Of a DNA stretch of 64,000 nucleotides, positions 55,428 through 63,701 are shown one piece after another (position 1 is the stretch's first letter; the number at the start of each line of letters is the position of its first letter). The translations under genes and the position numbers were made by a program. The notes under the pieces were generated by a model. It was not told the DNA's origin. It saw only the letters and a program-made list of their open reading frames with translations, and ran no database searches. The DNA lies in assembly GCF_002891535.1 (NCBI RefSeq), contig NZ_PDZR01000008.1, forward strand, positions 87,286 through 151,285. Reading direction: 5' to 3'. The DNA is from Methylocella silvestris. Its GTDB lineage: Bacteria; Pseudomonadota; Alphaproteobacteria; Rhizobiales; Beijerinckiaceae.

Positions 55428-55724
55428 ATGATTGAAGCCAGAACGGTCGAGCTCAAAGTTTCCCGGGATTTCCTCAAGCAGATGGCGGGCTACGGCCTTG
55501 CCACGGCGGAGATCCTCTATCGTTTGCCGGACCATCCGCGCCTGCTGCAGTCCTATATCTGGCAGGAATATGATCTTGCGCCAAACTTCCCGACGCTGAA
55601 CAAATTCCTGAATTTCTGGACCGAGAAGCTCGAGGGGCCGCTGCACAGCGTCCGCGTCGCCCACGCCAAGCTGATCCGGCCAGCGGAATTCAGGACCGTC
55701 GACGGCGAGTTTCGGCTGAATTGA
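55428..55724 (+). CDS. Usg-family protein
   Basis: A 98-residue protein matching the small Usg family of alphaproteobacteria: 'KQMAGYGLATAEILYRLPDHPRLLQSYIWQEYDLAPNFPTLNKFLNFWTEKLEGPLHSVRVAH'. The function is unknown; the name comes from an upstream gene near trpF in other bacteria. ATG 55428 lies nine bases after GGAGGT, a strong ribosome-binding site. Confidence 0.85.
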   Translation: MIEARTVELKVSRDFLKQMAGYGLATAEILYRLPDHPRLLQSYIWQEYDLAPNFPTLNKFLNFWTEKLEGPLHSVRVAHAKLIRPAEFRTVDGEFRLN

Positions 55725-55760
55725 CGGCGTATTCCGCGCCAAGTCTTTCCAGCCGGACAC

Positions 55761-56489
55761 TCAGATCAGCCGCATCTCCTTGAGGCTCGCGTGGCCATGC
55801 TTGCCGATGACCAGATGGTCATGCACCGCGATCTTCAACGGCTTGCCGACAGCAATGATCTGATGCGTCAGAAAAATATCCTCCGTCGAAGGCTCGGGAT
55901 CGCCCGACGGGTGATTGTGCACGAGAATCAGGGCGCAGGCGCTGAGTTCGAGCGCGCGCCGCATGATCTCGCGCGGATAGACCGGCGCGTGATCGACCGT
56001 GCCGACGCCCTGCACCTCGTCGGCGATGAGAAAATTCTTCTTGTCGAGGAAGAGGATGCGAAATTCCTCGCGATCCAGGAATGCCATCGCCGTGCGGCAG
56101 TAATCGATCACGGCCGGCAGGCTCGACATCGAGGGGCGCTTTTCGATCGAGGACCTGGCGAGCCGCCGCGCCGCCGCCTCGATGATCCGCAATTCGACGA
56201 TCGCCGCTTCGCCAAGCCCGTCGATCTCGGCGAGGCGTTCGGGCCGCGCCGCAACCACCTCGGCGAAGGAGCCGAAGCGGGCGATCAGCGCCTTGGCGAG
56301 CGGCTTCACGTCCCGCCGCGGGATCGCCCGGAATAAAATCAGCTCGATCAGCTCATAATCGGCGAGCGCATCGGCGCCGGCCTTGCGAAACCGCTCGCGC
56401 AGCCGGTCCCTGTGGCCAAGATAATGAGGCGCCGGGACGCCCTCAGCCGCCTGCGCGCCGGCCTCTGCGGCGGTCTTCTTGACGCTCAC
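55761..56489 (-). CDS. radC: RadC-like JAB/MPN domain protein
   Basis: A 242-residue protein of the RadC (UPF0758) family. An N-terminal helix-hairpin-helix part ('[32 protein letters not shown]') is followed by the JAMM metal motif '[14 protein letters not shown]' with upstream Glu. It was once linked to recombination repair, but its real role is unsettled. It overlaps map by four bases, a common pairing in Hyphomicrobiales. Confidence 0.93.
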   Translation of the reverse strand: MSVKKTAAEAGAQAAEGVPAPHYLGHRDRLRERFRKAGADALADYELIELILFRAIPRRDVKPLAKALIARFGSFAEVVAARPERLAEIDGLGEAAIVELRIIEAAARRLARSSIEKRPSMSSLPAVIDYCRTAMAFLDREEFRILFLDKKNFLIADEVQGVGTVDHAPVYPREIMRRALELSACALILVHNHPSGDPEPSTEDIFLTHQIIAVGKPLKIAVHDHLVIGKHGHASLKEMRLI

Positions 56490-57319
56490 GCCGTGGCTGG
56501 CGCATAGGGCGGCCGGTCCAATCCCTTCGGCGACAAAGTGAAGACCTCGTAACCGGTCTCGGTGACGCCGATCGAATGTTCGAACTGGGCCGAGAGGGAT
56601 CGGTCGCGGGTGACCGCGGTCCAGCCGTCAGACAGGATTTTCACCTGCGGCCGGCCGAGGTTGATCATCGGCTCGATGGTGAAGAACATGCCCGGCCGGA
56701 GCATCACGCCCTCGCCGCGCCGGCCGTAGTGGAGAATATTGGGCTCGTCGTGGAACAGCCGGCCGAGTCCATGGCCGCAGAAATCGCGCACAACCGAGCA
56801 GCGCTCCGCCTCGGCGTAGTCCTGGATCGCCGCGCCGATGTCGCCGGTCGTTGCGCCGGGTCGGACGACGGCCATGCCGCGCATCAGCGATTCATAAGTG
56901 ACCTCGATCAGCCGCTCGGCGCGGCGCGGCGCCTCGCCGATGATATACATGCGGCTCGAATCGCCGTGCCAGCCGTCGACAATGAGCGTCACGTCAATAT
57001 TGACGATGTCGCCATCTTTCAGCGGCTTGCGGTCCGGCATGCCGTGACAGACGACATGATTGATCGAGGCGCAGATCGATTTGCGGTAGCCCCGATAATC
57101 GAGCGGCGCCGGATAGGCGCCGTGCGACATGGCGAAATCGAATACAAGCCCGTCGAGAAATTCGGTGGTGACGCCGGGTTTGACATGCTCGGTCAGCATG
57201 TCGAGCGCTTCGGCGGTGAGCCGTCCGGCGCGGCGCATGCCCTCGAAGGCGACTTCACCATGCAATTTTATATGTCCCGCCTTGCGGCCGGCGACTTCTA
57301 CGGCGTCCACGAATGTCAT
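56486..57319 (-). CDS. map: Map, type I methionine aminopeptidase
   Basis: A 277-residue metalloenzyme that removes the N-terminal Met from new proteins. Metal-binding and active-site motifs are '[10 protein letters not shown]', '[19 protein letters not shown]', '[16 protein letters not shown]', '[12 protein letters not shown]' and a late Glu in '[12 protein letters not shown]'. It is upstream of and coupled to radC. Confidence 0.96.
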   Translation of the reverse strand: MTFVDAVEVAGRKAGHIKLHGEVAFEGMRRAGRLTAEALDMLTEHVKPGVTTEFLDGLVFDFAMSHGAYPAPLDYRGYRKSICASINHVVCHGMPDRKPLKDGDIVNIDVTLIVDGWHGDSSRMYIIGEAPRRAERLIEVTYESLMRGMAVVRPGATTGDIGAAIQDYAEAERCSVVRDFCGHGLGRLFHDEPNILHYGRRGEGVMLRPGMFFTIEPMINLGRPQVKILSDGWTAVTRDRSLSAQFEHSIGVTETGYEVFTLSPKGLDRPPYAPATA

Positions 57320-57374
57320 AGCAAATTCCCGGCGCCGGGCGCCTCGCCCGTTGGCCTCAAGCTGGATTGTCGAA

Positions 57375-57509
57375 TTAATTTAGGCGCTTGCCGCGGCGAT
57401 GCAAGGCGACAGCCGGCTGCGCCATCAGCCGCGCGCGGCTGGCCGTCGCTCCGGTCAGGAGCGCGATGAGGCCAGCCAAACTGGCAAGAAACGGAAGGGC
57501 CGCGGACAT
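57375..57509 (-). CDS. small membrane peptide candidate (44 residues)
   Basis: The frame from ATG 57509, eight bases after GGAG, encodes 44 residues. One hydrophobic helix ('LPFLASLAGLIALLTGATA') is followed by a basic tail ('RARLMAQPAVALHRRGKRLN'). It lies upstream of map on the same strand. No family is recognised. The rest of the 57320-57801 interval shows nothing else convincing. Confidence 0.4.
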   Translation of the reverse strand: MSAALPFLASLAGLIALLTGATASRARLMAQPAVALHRRGKRLN

Positions 57510-57801
57510 AGAGCAATCTCCAGCCAAGACGAAATTTCCCTAAATCTTGCGGCGGCAGCCGCATAAAGGCAAGCGCCGCCGCTGTTTTTTGCAATTTACC
57601 GGGTCTGAGGGCTCAGCGGCGCAGTACTCTTGATCGAGTCCAAGAAAACGGGCAAGGTCCGGCCCTCCGCTCCAGCTTTGATCGGAGAGGCCGCTGCGGC
57701 GAAATTTCGGCATCATGCTCTGAAGCCGTTCCTGAGCGAGACGCGTCGGATCGCCGGCGCCCGCGGCCCTCACACCCATTCCTTTTACGGCGCTTCCTTT
57801 C

Positions 57802-59109
57802 ATGCCTTCTCCTCTTCGTATTGGACTTGCCGGCCTTGGCACCGTGGGCGCGGCCGTCGTTCGCCTTCTGGGCCGCCAGGCCGAGGCTTTGACGAGCCGC
57901 ACCGCGCGCAAGATCGTGGTGACCGGCGTCTCGGCGCGGGACCGCTCCCGCGACCGCGGCGTCGATCTTTCTGCGGCGAAATGGTTTGACGACCCGGTCG
58001 CTTTGGCGCGCTCCGGGGACATCGATATTTTTGTCGAGCTGATCGGCGGGGCGGAAGGGGTCGCGCTGACCTCGGTCGAGGCGGCGCTTCTCGCCGGCAA
58101 ATCCTGCGTCACCGCGAATAAGGCGCTGCTGGCGACCCATGGCATGAGGCTCGCCGGCATCGCCGAGGAAAAGGGCGCCGCGCTGTCGTTCGAGGCCTCC
58201 GTCGCCGGCGGCATTCCGATCATCAAGACGCTGCGCGAGGGGCTTGCCGGAAATTCCATCGAGCGCGTCTATGGCATTTTGAACGGCACCTGCAATTACA
58301 TCCTGAGCCGGATGGAGACCGAGAAGCTGAGTTTTGCTGAATGCCTTAAGGAGGCGCAGCGGCTCGGCTATGCTGAAGCCGACCCGACGTTCGACATCGG
58401 CGGCTTCGATACAGCGCATAAGCTCGCCATTCTGACCTCGCTCGCCTTCGGAACGGCGATCGATACCGCGGCAATCGCGGTCGAGGGCATCCAGTCGATC
58501 ACGCTCGCCGACCTCGAGGCGGCCGACGAACTCGGCTACCGGGTCAAGTTGCTCGGCGTCGCGCGGCGCACCGAAGATGGCATCGAACAACGCGTGCATC
58601 CGACGATGGTCCCGAAAACCTCGTCGATCGCGCAGGTGATGGGGGTCACAAACGCTGTGACGATCGACGCCGACGCTGTGCATGAATTGACCCTGGTCGG
58701 GCCGGGCGCGGGCGGCGAGGCGACGGCGTCCGCCATTGTCGCTGATATTGCCGACATCGCCCGCGGCGTCCGCTCGAAGCCCTTCGGCCTGCCGGTCGGC
58801 GAGCTGGTCAAGGCCGAAGTCGCGCCGATGCAGCTCCATCTTGGCGGCTATTATGTGCGGCTGTCGGTGTTCGATCGGCCGGGGGCGGCGGCGGCGATTG
58901 CGACGCGATTCGCCGAGCGCGAAATTTCGCTCGAAAGCATCGTGCAACGACGCCGCCCCGGCGCCCATGCGAAGCCGGAAGGGGCGGTGCCCGTCATTCT
59001 GATCACCTATGCGACGCATGAAGCGACCATCCGCGCGGCGCTCGAGGCTGTCGTCGCCGACGGCTTCGTGGCGCAGGCGCCGCAATTCATCCGCATCGAA
59101 CGTGAATAG
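57802..59109 (+). CDS. hom: Hom, homoserine dehydrogenase
   Basis: A 435-residue enzyme that reduces aspartate semialdehyde to homoserine on the way to threonine and methionine. The NAD(P) fold is 'GLAGLGTVGAAVVRLLG'; catalytic and family motifs are 'VTANKALLATHG', 'FEASVAGGIPIIKTLREGLAGN', 'GILNGTCNYILSRME' and 'AEADPTFDIGGFDTAHKLAIL'. A C-terminal ACT domain ('YYVRLSVFDRPGAAAAIATRFAEREISLESIVQ') suggests threonine feedback. Confidence 0.96.
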   Translation: MPSPLRIGLAGLGTVGAAVVRLLGRQAEALTSRTARKIVVTGVSARDRSRDRGVDLSAAKWFDDPVALARSGDIDIFVELIGGAEGVALTSVEAALLAGKSCVTANKALLATHGMRLAGIAEEKGAALSFEASVAGGIPIIKTLREGLAGNSIERVYGILNGTCNYILSRMETEKLSFAECLKEAQRLGYAEADPTFDIGGFDTAHKLAILTSLAFGTAIDTAAIAVEGIQSITLADLEAADELGYRVKLLGVARRTEDGIEQRVHPTMVPKTSSIAQVMGVTNAVTIDADAVHELTLVGPGAGGEATASAIVADIADIARGVRSKPFGLPVGELVKAEVAPMQLHLGGYYVRLSVFDRPGAAAAIATRFAEREISLESIVQRRRPGAHAKPEGAVPVILITYATHEATIRAALEAVVADGFVAQAPQFIRIERE

Positions 59110-59151
59110 GCCGATGTTTGACGGTAGCGGTGCTTTTCAAAGGTTTTGGGC

Positions 59152-59649
59152 ATGAACGGATTGCGCAGGACGCTCGTCGTCTGTTTCAGCGCGGTCGTGG
59201 CGATCGGCGCGGCGCTGGTTTTTTTGCCCATCGCCGCGGCGTTTGATCCGGCGCTACGCCGCACCGGCGCCGCCTTCGCCGATTATCTTCTCTATCTGCT
59301 GGCGCGTTCATCCATTGACGACGGCTCGGCGCTGGCGGGAGCAGAACTCGCGCGCTTTGTCTGGACGGCGGCGGTCGCCGTTTGCGTCGCGCCGCTGGCG
59401 CTCGTCGTCGCGGTTGGCGAGGTCGCACGCGTTCGCTCGGCGCTCTGGTATATTGGCGGGACGGGGCTGATCGCCGCCGCCGCTCCGTGGATCGCCCGGG
59501 CCGCCTTTCAAACCTCGCGCGCGGTCTCGGCGAGCCCGGAAGAACTGCGCTTTGCGCTCGTCTTCTTTCTGACGGGCGCTTTCGCCGGCTGGATCTACTG
59601 GCTGCTTGCCGGGCGCGGCGGGAGCGATCCGAAAATTATTCCGAACTGA
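59152..59649 (+). CDS. hypothetical membrane protein
   Basis: A 165-residue protein with four predicted membrane segments ('LVVCFSAVVAIGAALVFLPIAAAF', 'AAVAVCVAPLALVVAVGEVA', 'ALWYIGGTGLIAAAAPWIAR', 'FALVFFLTGAFAGWIYWLLAG') and a short soluble end. ATG 59152 follows AAAGG. It lies 42 bases after hom and may be co-transcribed. I do not recognise a family. Confidence 0.7.
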   Translation: MNGLRRTLVVCFSAVVAIGAALVFLPIAAAFDPALRRTGAAFADYLLYLLARSSIDDGSALAGAELARFVWTAAVAVCVAPLALVVAVGEVARVRSALWYIGGTGLIAAAAPWIARAAFQTSRAVSASPEELRFALVFFLTGAFAGWIYWLLAGRGGSDPKIIPN

Positions 59650-59742
59650 AGCCGCGCAATTTCGAGGGATCGGCCGGGTTGCGATGCTGGGCGCCTAGCT
59701 CTATGGTCCTGCCGCCGCGGCGGTTCGCCGAGCGGGGCATTT

Positions 59743-59817
59743 TGGGGCGTCGCCAAGCGGTAAGGCAGCGGATTTTGATTCCGCCATGCGGAGGTTCGAA
59801 TCCTCCCGCCCCAGCCA
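59743..59817 (+). tRNA. tRNA-Gln(UUG), insertion site of the recombinase elements
   Basis: A 75-base cloverleaf with encoded CCA. Acceptor TGGGGCG pairs with CGCCCCA. Anticodon stem GCGGA/TCCGC closes loop TTTTGAT with anticodon UUG. The T arm is GGAGG-TTCGAAT-CCTCC. Its last 25 bases recur with one change at 63183-63207. Confidence 0.97.
59793..59817 (+). repeat. left direct repeat (tRNA-Gln 3' end), candidate attachment site
   Basis: This is the last 25 bases of tRNA-Gln, from GGTTCGAATCCTCCC to the CCA end. The copy at 63183-63207 has 24 of 25 bases identical (G to A at the 16th base). This is the expected footprint of integration into a tRNA gene that leaves the tRNA intact. Confidence 0.7.
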
Positions 59818-59871
59818 ACGACTAAGCTATTGATATTGCAGTTGTTATTGTCTTTGGGCGAGCGCGATTTC

Positions 59872-59889
59872 GGCCGTGAATTCACGGCC
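59872..59889. repeat. 18-base perfect palindrome GGCCGTGAATTCACGGCC
   Basis: A perfect dyad centred on GAATTC, 55 bases after the tRNA-Gln end. No equal palindrome stands out in the second unit's flank. It could be a recombinase or repressor site, or a short hairpin. Confidence 0.5.
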
Positions 59890-59919
59890 TTGCGAAGCCT
59901 CTGGCGGTGCGGCCGAGTG

Positions 59920-60015
59920 CGGAGACGGTCTTTCGGAGGGCAGGTCGTCGTCGCCGCGGCAATTTCTCTGTTTGGCCATTTCGAGGTTCACTGCTTTTCG
60001 GCGTCGAGCAGCTTG
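59920..60015. repeat. conserved noncoding block, copy 1
   Basis: About 96 bases share a common order of blocks with 63311-63405: CGGAGACGGT, GTCGTCG, TTTCTCTG, GAGGTTCACTGCT and CGAGCAGCTTG. Spacing is almost equal in both. No shared reading frame is apparent, so it may be a recombination site, a small RNA or a regulatory sequence. Confidence 0.55.
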
Positions 60016-60259
60016 GTGAGCCATGGCGGAGGGCGTTCTGCGTCGCCAACGCCACGAATACGCCGGCGGCCCGACTCCAAAGCGATGGCCAAAGTTGACG
60101 AGAAATCAGGACGGTTCGCAACGCAAATGGGCGCGGGCGGAATTGAGCGGGGATCGCTCGAAAATGGCGTGACGCGCTTGAAGTTAAATCATCGCAGGGG
60201 ATTGAAGATCTGGCTCGCCTGCGGGGTTCGGGACGCGCTTTTTGCGCCGGGCGAGATGC

Positions 60260-62008
60260 TCAAGCGGTCGCGGACGGGAATCCCAGCAGCTTCCTCTGCT
60301 CACTCCAATCGGGCGGCAGCCGCGGCAAGAACCGCATGAGCGATTTGGCGGTGAGCTGGCGCGGCTGGCGGCCGTTGACGATCGCCGCGGTGACGTCGGG
60401 GGCGAGCCAGGGCAGGCGCAGGATGGAATAGAGGTGGGGGGCGCTGACGCCTTCATCGCGGGCGATGTCATGGACGCTGAGCGAAGAATTCTGGCTGAGG
60501 CGCGCCTGGACGCGATGGGCGCGCGCAAGGATGAGCAGCAGGCTCGGATCGGGATCGGCCTGGCTGGGGGCGCCTTCGATCAGCATGCGCATCTCGCGGC
60601 CGACGCGCTTCAGCGCCACGGGCGAAGAGAGGGAGAGCAGGTCGTCGCGCTCCGGCGCAGACGTCGGCGCGCGATTCTGCGACATAGGATCAATCTCTCC
60701 CCGCAGGATAGCCGCGAGCTTGGATCGAGCGAGCATGATGGTGAACTGGTCGAGACCGACGTCGACGCGGCATTGCAGTCCGATGAGGATCGCTCTGATC
60801 CTGTGCGCCGGCGACTCGGCGAGCACTCCGCCGATCTGACGGACGGCTGCAATCAACCTCCCGGTAGTTGTGGCGTCGATCTCGCGATCGCAGGCGTCGA
60901 GGATCGCGCCTTCGTCGGCGAAGAACGCCTGCAGCCTGTCGACGACGAGGCGCTCGAGGTCACCGGCTGGGATACGTCGGCCATGCGAACCTTTCGCTTC
61001 TCCTCTGACCAGCGAGGCGGAGATATAGTAGCGGTAGCGCGCGCCCTTCTTGACAGCGTGGGTCGGGGTGAGACGCTCGCCGGCTTCGTCGAACACCATG
61101 CCGGCGAGCAGGCTCGGGCTTTTCGCATACGCTCCGCTGCGACGCTCGACGCGGTTTTCGGCAAGCGTCGCCTGCACCGTGTCCCAAAGGGTTTCCTTGA
61201 CGATCGCCGCATGCTGGCCTGGATAGACCGCGCCCTTGAAGACGATCTCGCCGCGATAGAGGCGGTTCTGCAGGAGGGCGTAGAGCGCACCTCGGCAGAA
61301 GGGCTGGCTCCCATAGGTTGAGCCGTCGGCGCGGGCGCGGCGCTTGCTCGCGATCCCGGCCTTGGCCAGCTCGTCGCGCAATGCGTGGACCGACTTCAGG
61401 GCGACGTAGCGCTCGAAGATTGAGACGATGGTGTTCGCCTCGGCGTCGTTGACGACGAGCTTGCGGTCCTTCACATCGTAGCCGAGCGGCGGCATGCCGC
61501 CCATCCACATCCCTTTCTTCTTCGAGGCGGCGATCTTGTCGCGCACGCGCTCGCCGATCACCTCACGCTCGAATTGGGCGAAGGAGAGCAGCACGTTCAG
61601 GGTCAGCCGTCCCATGCTCGACGTCGTATTGAACTGCTGGGCGATCGAGACGAAGGAAACCCCCTTCGCGTCGAACACCTCGACGAGCTTGGCGAAGTCA
61701 GCGAGCGAGCGGGTCAGCCGGTCGACCTTGTAGACCACTATCACGTCGACGCCTCCAGCCTCGATGTCGGCGATGAGCCGCTTCAGCGCGGGCCGCTCCA
61801 TCGAGCCTCCCGAATAGCCGCCATCGTCGTAGTGCGTCGCGAGCGCCGTCCAGCCCTCGTGTTTCTGCGATGCTATGAAGGCGGCGCAGGCCTCGCGCTG
61901 GGCGTCGAGCGAGTTGAAGGCCTGATCGAGGCCTTCCTCCGTCGATTTGCGCGTGTAGATCGCGCAGCGCGATCTTTTGCCGGTCCGGCGTTGAGCCGCT
62001 TCACGCAT
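60260..62008 (-). CDS. large serine recombinase (site-specific integrase)
   Basis: A 582-residue large serine recombinase. The resolvase domain has the catalytic serine in 'AIYTRKSTEEGLDQAFNSL' (S22), with 'YDDGGYSGGSMERPALKRLI', 'VVYKVDRLTRSLADF' and 'FAQFEREVIGERVRDKI'. A recombinase domain (about 165-260: 'PPLGYDVKDRKLVVND', 'LLQNRLYRGEIVFKG') follows. The zinc-ribbon region ('LLAGMVFDEAGERLTPTHAVKKGARYRYYIS') lacks the usual cysteine pairs. The C-terminal 130 residues include a helix-turn-helix-like 'VHDIARDEGVSAPHLYSILRLPWLAPDVTAAIVNG'. ATG 62008 follows GGAGA and overlaps the DUF2924 gene by eight bases; starts at 62020 and 62041 are possible. It probably integrates the element at tRNA-Gln. 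Confidence 0.93.
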   Translation of the reverse strand: MREAAQRRTGKRSRCAIYTRKSTEEGLDQAFNSLDAQREACAAFIASQKHEGWTALATHYDDGGYSGGSMERPALKRLIADIEAGGVDVIVVYKVDRLTRSLADFAKLVEVFDAKGVSFVSIAQQFNTTSSMGRLTLNVLLSFAQFEREVIGERVRDKIAASKKKGMWMGGMPPLGYDVKDRKLVVNDAEANTIVSIFERYVALKSVHALRDELAKAGIASKRRARADGSTYGSQPFCRGALYALLQNRLYRGEIVFKGAVYPGQHAAIVKETLWDTVQATLAENRVERRSGAYAKSPSLLAGMVFDEAGERLTPTHAVKKGARYRYYISASLVRGEAKGSHGRRIPAGDLERLVVDRLQAFFADEGAILDACDREIDATTTGRLIAAVRQIGGVLAESPAHRIRAILIGLQCRVDVGLDQFTIMLARSKLAAILRGEIDPMSQNRAPTSAPERDDLLSLSSPVALKRVGREMRMLIEGAPSQADPDPSLLLILARAHRVQARLSQNSSLSVHDIARDEGVSAPHLYSILRLPWLAPDVTAAIVNGRQPRQLTAKSLMRFLPRLPPDWSEQRKLLGFPSATA

Positions 62009-62504
62009 CGGTCTCTCCATTGCGGGCGCCGGCAACCGCACCCTTCGCCGACGTGAGGCCGAAGAAGCGCGGGCCGGACCAATGCGCCGCCGTAATCTCT
62101 TTCGCGAGATGGGTCAGCGAAGGATAGACCGCGCCGGCGTACTCGAATCCGTCCTCCAGCACGGTGACAGCGTGCGTACGGCCATGCCATTCGCGGATGA
62201 GACGGCAGCCGGGCTTCAGATCGGCGCCCGGCGCGGGAACGGGCTGGCCCGTCTCGCGCAAGGCCTTGCCCAGCGTCTGCAGCTTGCGCCTCGTCGCCTT
62301 GCCGAGGCCGCCGTGCTCCAATTCCTGCATTCTGTAGCCGAGCGCCAGAACGAACAGGTCGCGGCTGATGCGCGGCGGCTCGCTGCGCCAGAGCCGCCGC
62401 CATTCTTCTCGCAGCTCGTCGAGGCCGAGCGCGCGAAAGCGCCCGACCTCGGCTTCCAGTCCCACGCCATCGAACGTCGGCCGCGGCGTATCACGCCGGA
62501 TCAT
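62001..62504 (-). CDS. DUF2924 protein
   Basis: A 167-residue protein of the DUF2924 family: 'LGLDELREEWRRLWRSEPPRISRDLFVLALGYRMQELEHGGL', 'LKPGCRLIREWHGRTHAVTVLEDGFEYAGAVYPSLTHLAKEITAAHWSGPRFFGL'. The second half resembles small SH3/RAMA-like domains with basic and aromatic residues that may bind DNA. The function is unknown, but it is repeatedly found upstream of recombinases of this type. It is coupled to the recombinase (eight-base overlap) and separated by one base from DUF3489, so it may be a recombination directionality or accessory factor. Confidence 0.9.
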   Translation of the reverse strand: MIRRDTPRPTFDGVGLEAEVGRFRALGLDELREEWRRLWRSEPPRISRDLFVLALGYRMQELEHGGLGKATRRKLQTLGKALRETGQPVPAPGADLKPGCRLIREWHGRTHAVTVLEDGFEYAGAVYPSLTHLAKEITAAHWSGPRFFGLTSAKGAVAGARNGETDA

Positions 62505-62505
62505 A

Positions 62506-62958
62506 TCAGGCCGCTTTCCGGCGCGTCTTCTTCTTGCGCGGCGGAGCCTCGTCCTGCGTCGCGACGCGGTAGACGCGGCCCTCGTCCGTCCTTTCCGACG
62601 CGAGCGTCAGGCCGAGCTTCTTGCGCACCACAGCGGCGAGGAAGCCACGAACCGAATGCTGTTGCCAGCCTGTCGCCGCCATGATGGCGGCGATGGTCGC
62701 GCCCTGGGATCGCTTGAGCAATGCGACTACGGCCTCCTGCTTCGTGCCTGCGCGAGCAACTGGCTTGGCGCTGGCAGCCGCCGCGCCAGCGCCTTGCGTG
62801 CCGGCCTCTGCCTTTGTGTCGACGCGCCCCATTCTGGTGCTGGCGCTCCGAGCGGCGCGGCGGGCGCGCGGCTCGCGCGCCGCGAGGTCGGGCGTCGGAG
62901 CGCCAGACGTTGTTGTCTTGTGAATTGTGGTCTTAGGCTGAGATTTGCGGTGCGTCAT
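62506..62958 (-). CDS. DUF3489 protein, small DNA-binding candidate
   Basis: A 150-residue protein. The N-terminal 75 residues are basic and low in complexity. The C-terminal domain is DUF3489-like: 'TKQEAVVALLKRSQGATIAAIMAATGWQQHSVRGFLAAVVRKKLGL', 'EGRVYRV', ending in a Lys/Arg tail. The pattern is that of a winged helix. ATG 62958 follows AGGA. It is the first clear gene of the three-gene element. The frame stays open upstream to 63177, but that part has no ribosome-binding site. Confidence 0.88.
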   Translation of the reverse strand: MTHRKSQPKTTIHKTTTSGAPTPDLAAREPRARRAARSASTRMGRVDTKAEAGTQGAGAAAASAKPVARAGTKQEAVVALLKRSQGATIAAIMAATGWQQHSVRGFLAAVVRKKLGLTLASERTDEGRVYRVATQDEAPPRKKKTRRKAA

Positions 62959-63044
62959 CTTCGGGATCCTTCTGCCTTGACGACGGCGTAAGCCGTCACC
63001 ACCGCAGCCCCGCAATGGGCGCATCGCCAGCGGGGCAGGATCAA
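62955..63044 (-). CDS. possible micro-ORF with CxxC motif overlapping DUF3489
   Basis: A 29-codon frame with a TTG start at 63044 ends with TGA at 62955-62957, overlapping the DUF3489 ATG in the ATGA manner. The peptide contains 'RWRCAHCGAAVVTAYAVVKA', a half zinc-ribbon. The rare start and small size make it doubtful. The overlap geometry is the only positive argument besides the motif. Confidence 0.25.
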   Translation of the reverse strand: MILPRWRCAHCGAAVVTAYAVVKAEGSRR

Positions 63045-63182
63045 GCAGGCGAAAGGCCCTCTCGTCGCCGACAGTGACGCTCTCTTTGCAGAGGAAGTCC
63101 ACGCCTTTTTGCGACAAAGCTAAACGAGGCGCCAGGTCGTAGACTGTCGGCGAAAAAGCGCGCAAGCGTCTCTGCATCCGAT

Positions 63183-63207
63183 GGTTCGAATCCTCCCACC
63201 CCAGCCA
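63183..63207 (+). repeat. right direct repeat of tRNA-Gln 3' end, junction of units 1 and 2
   Basis: This matches the last 25 bases of tRNA-Gln except one G-to-A change. Similarity continues for about 30 bases beyond it, into the flank of unit 2 (shared positions include 'AA', 'CT', 'TT', 'AT' and 'TGCA' steps). It would be the attachment site between two tandem elements. Confidence 0.7.
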
Positions 63208-63701
63208 GCATTTAACCTGTTAATAGTGCAACCGTTTTCGTTTTCGGCGTAGTGCGAATCCTGCCCCGAAATCAGGACGTTGTCGGCGCGCCTGGAACGA
63301 CGCTCGACGACGGAGACGGTTCTCGACGCAGTCGTCGCCCGCTGCCGCCTGGTTTTCTCTGCGCGGCCGTTCAGAGGTTCACTGCTCTGTGGTAACGAGC
63401 AGCTTGCGGTCGTCGTCGTGGGAGGCGTGCGGGCGGGGGGTAGGGCGCACGAACCGTTAGGGCGTGTCAGTTCAACATTCCTCTTTAGCTTGGCGTTTGG
63501 TTAGACCGTGCACTCTTTGGATCATCAACGGGGCGTCGACGCTGATCGGGGTTGTCGTAACAAGAGGTCGCGACGATCTTTCGCCGGCGCAAATGCGATC
63601 GCGGGGAGTCTCAAATCAAGGATCGATCAAAACCGCAACGCGCTTCGCTCGAAATCGGCGTCGTTTCCGCGATGCAATATCGGCCTCTTGTGCTGCGGTC
63701 C
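63208..63701. other. noncoding left flank of unit 2, with conserved block copy 2 (63311-63405)
   Basis: This is 494 bases before the second recombinase end. It contains the second copy of the conserved block. Frames at 63280-63504 and 63464-63721 are not supported by any family pattern. Confidence 0.5.

Larger units (their letters stand above)
59818..60259. other. noncoding left flank of unit 1, with a conserved block and a palindrome
   Basis: This is 442 bases between tRNA-Gln and the recombinase stop. The frames present (for example 59830-60339 plus) have no family pattern. The first 30 bases resemble those after 63207. A block at 59920-60015 resembles 63311-63405, and an 18-base palindrome lies at 59872-59889. 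Confidence 0.55.
59793..63207. mobile_element. unit 1 of a tandem tRNA-Gln-anchored serine-recombinase element
   Basis: The 3.4-kb segment between the tRNA-Gln 3' end and its near-copy at 63183-63207 contains, on the minus strand, DUF3489, DUF2924 and a large serine recombinase. About 440 bases of noncoding flank follow. The same flank and a homologous recombinase end appear again right after 63207, so at least two units lie in tandem. No transposase, resistance or defence cargo is seen in unit 1. Confidence 0.7.

Noticed and set aside
57613..59085. 490-codon minus-strand open frame over hom
   Set aside because: It is a shadow of a complete homoserine dehydrogenase and has no family pattern of its own.
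62959..63177. N-terminal extension of the DUF3489 gene to 63177
   Set aside because: The frame is open, but a good ribosome-binding site sits at ATG 62958 and the extra residues fit no family.
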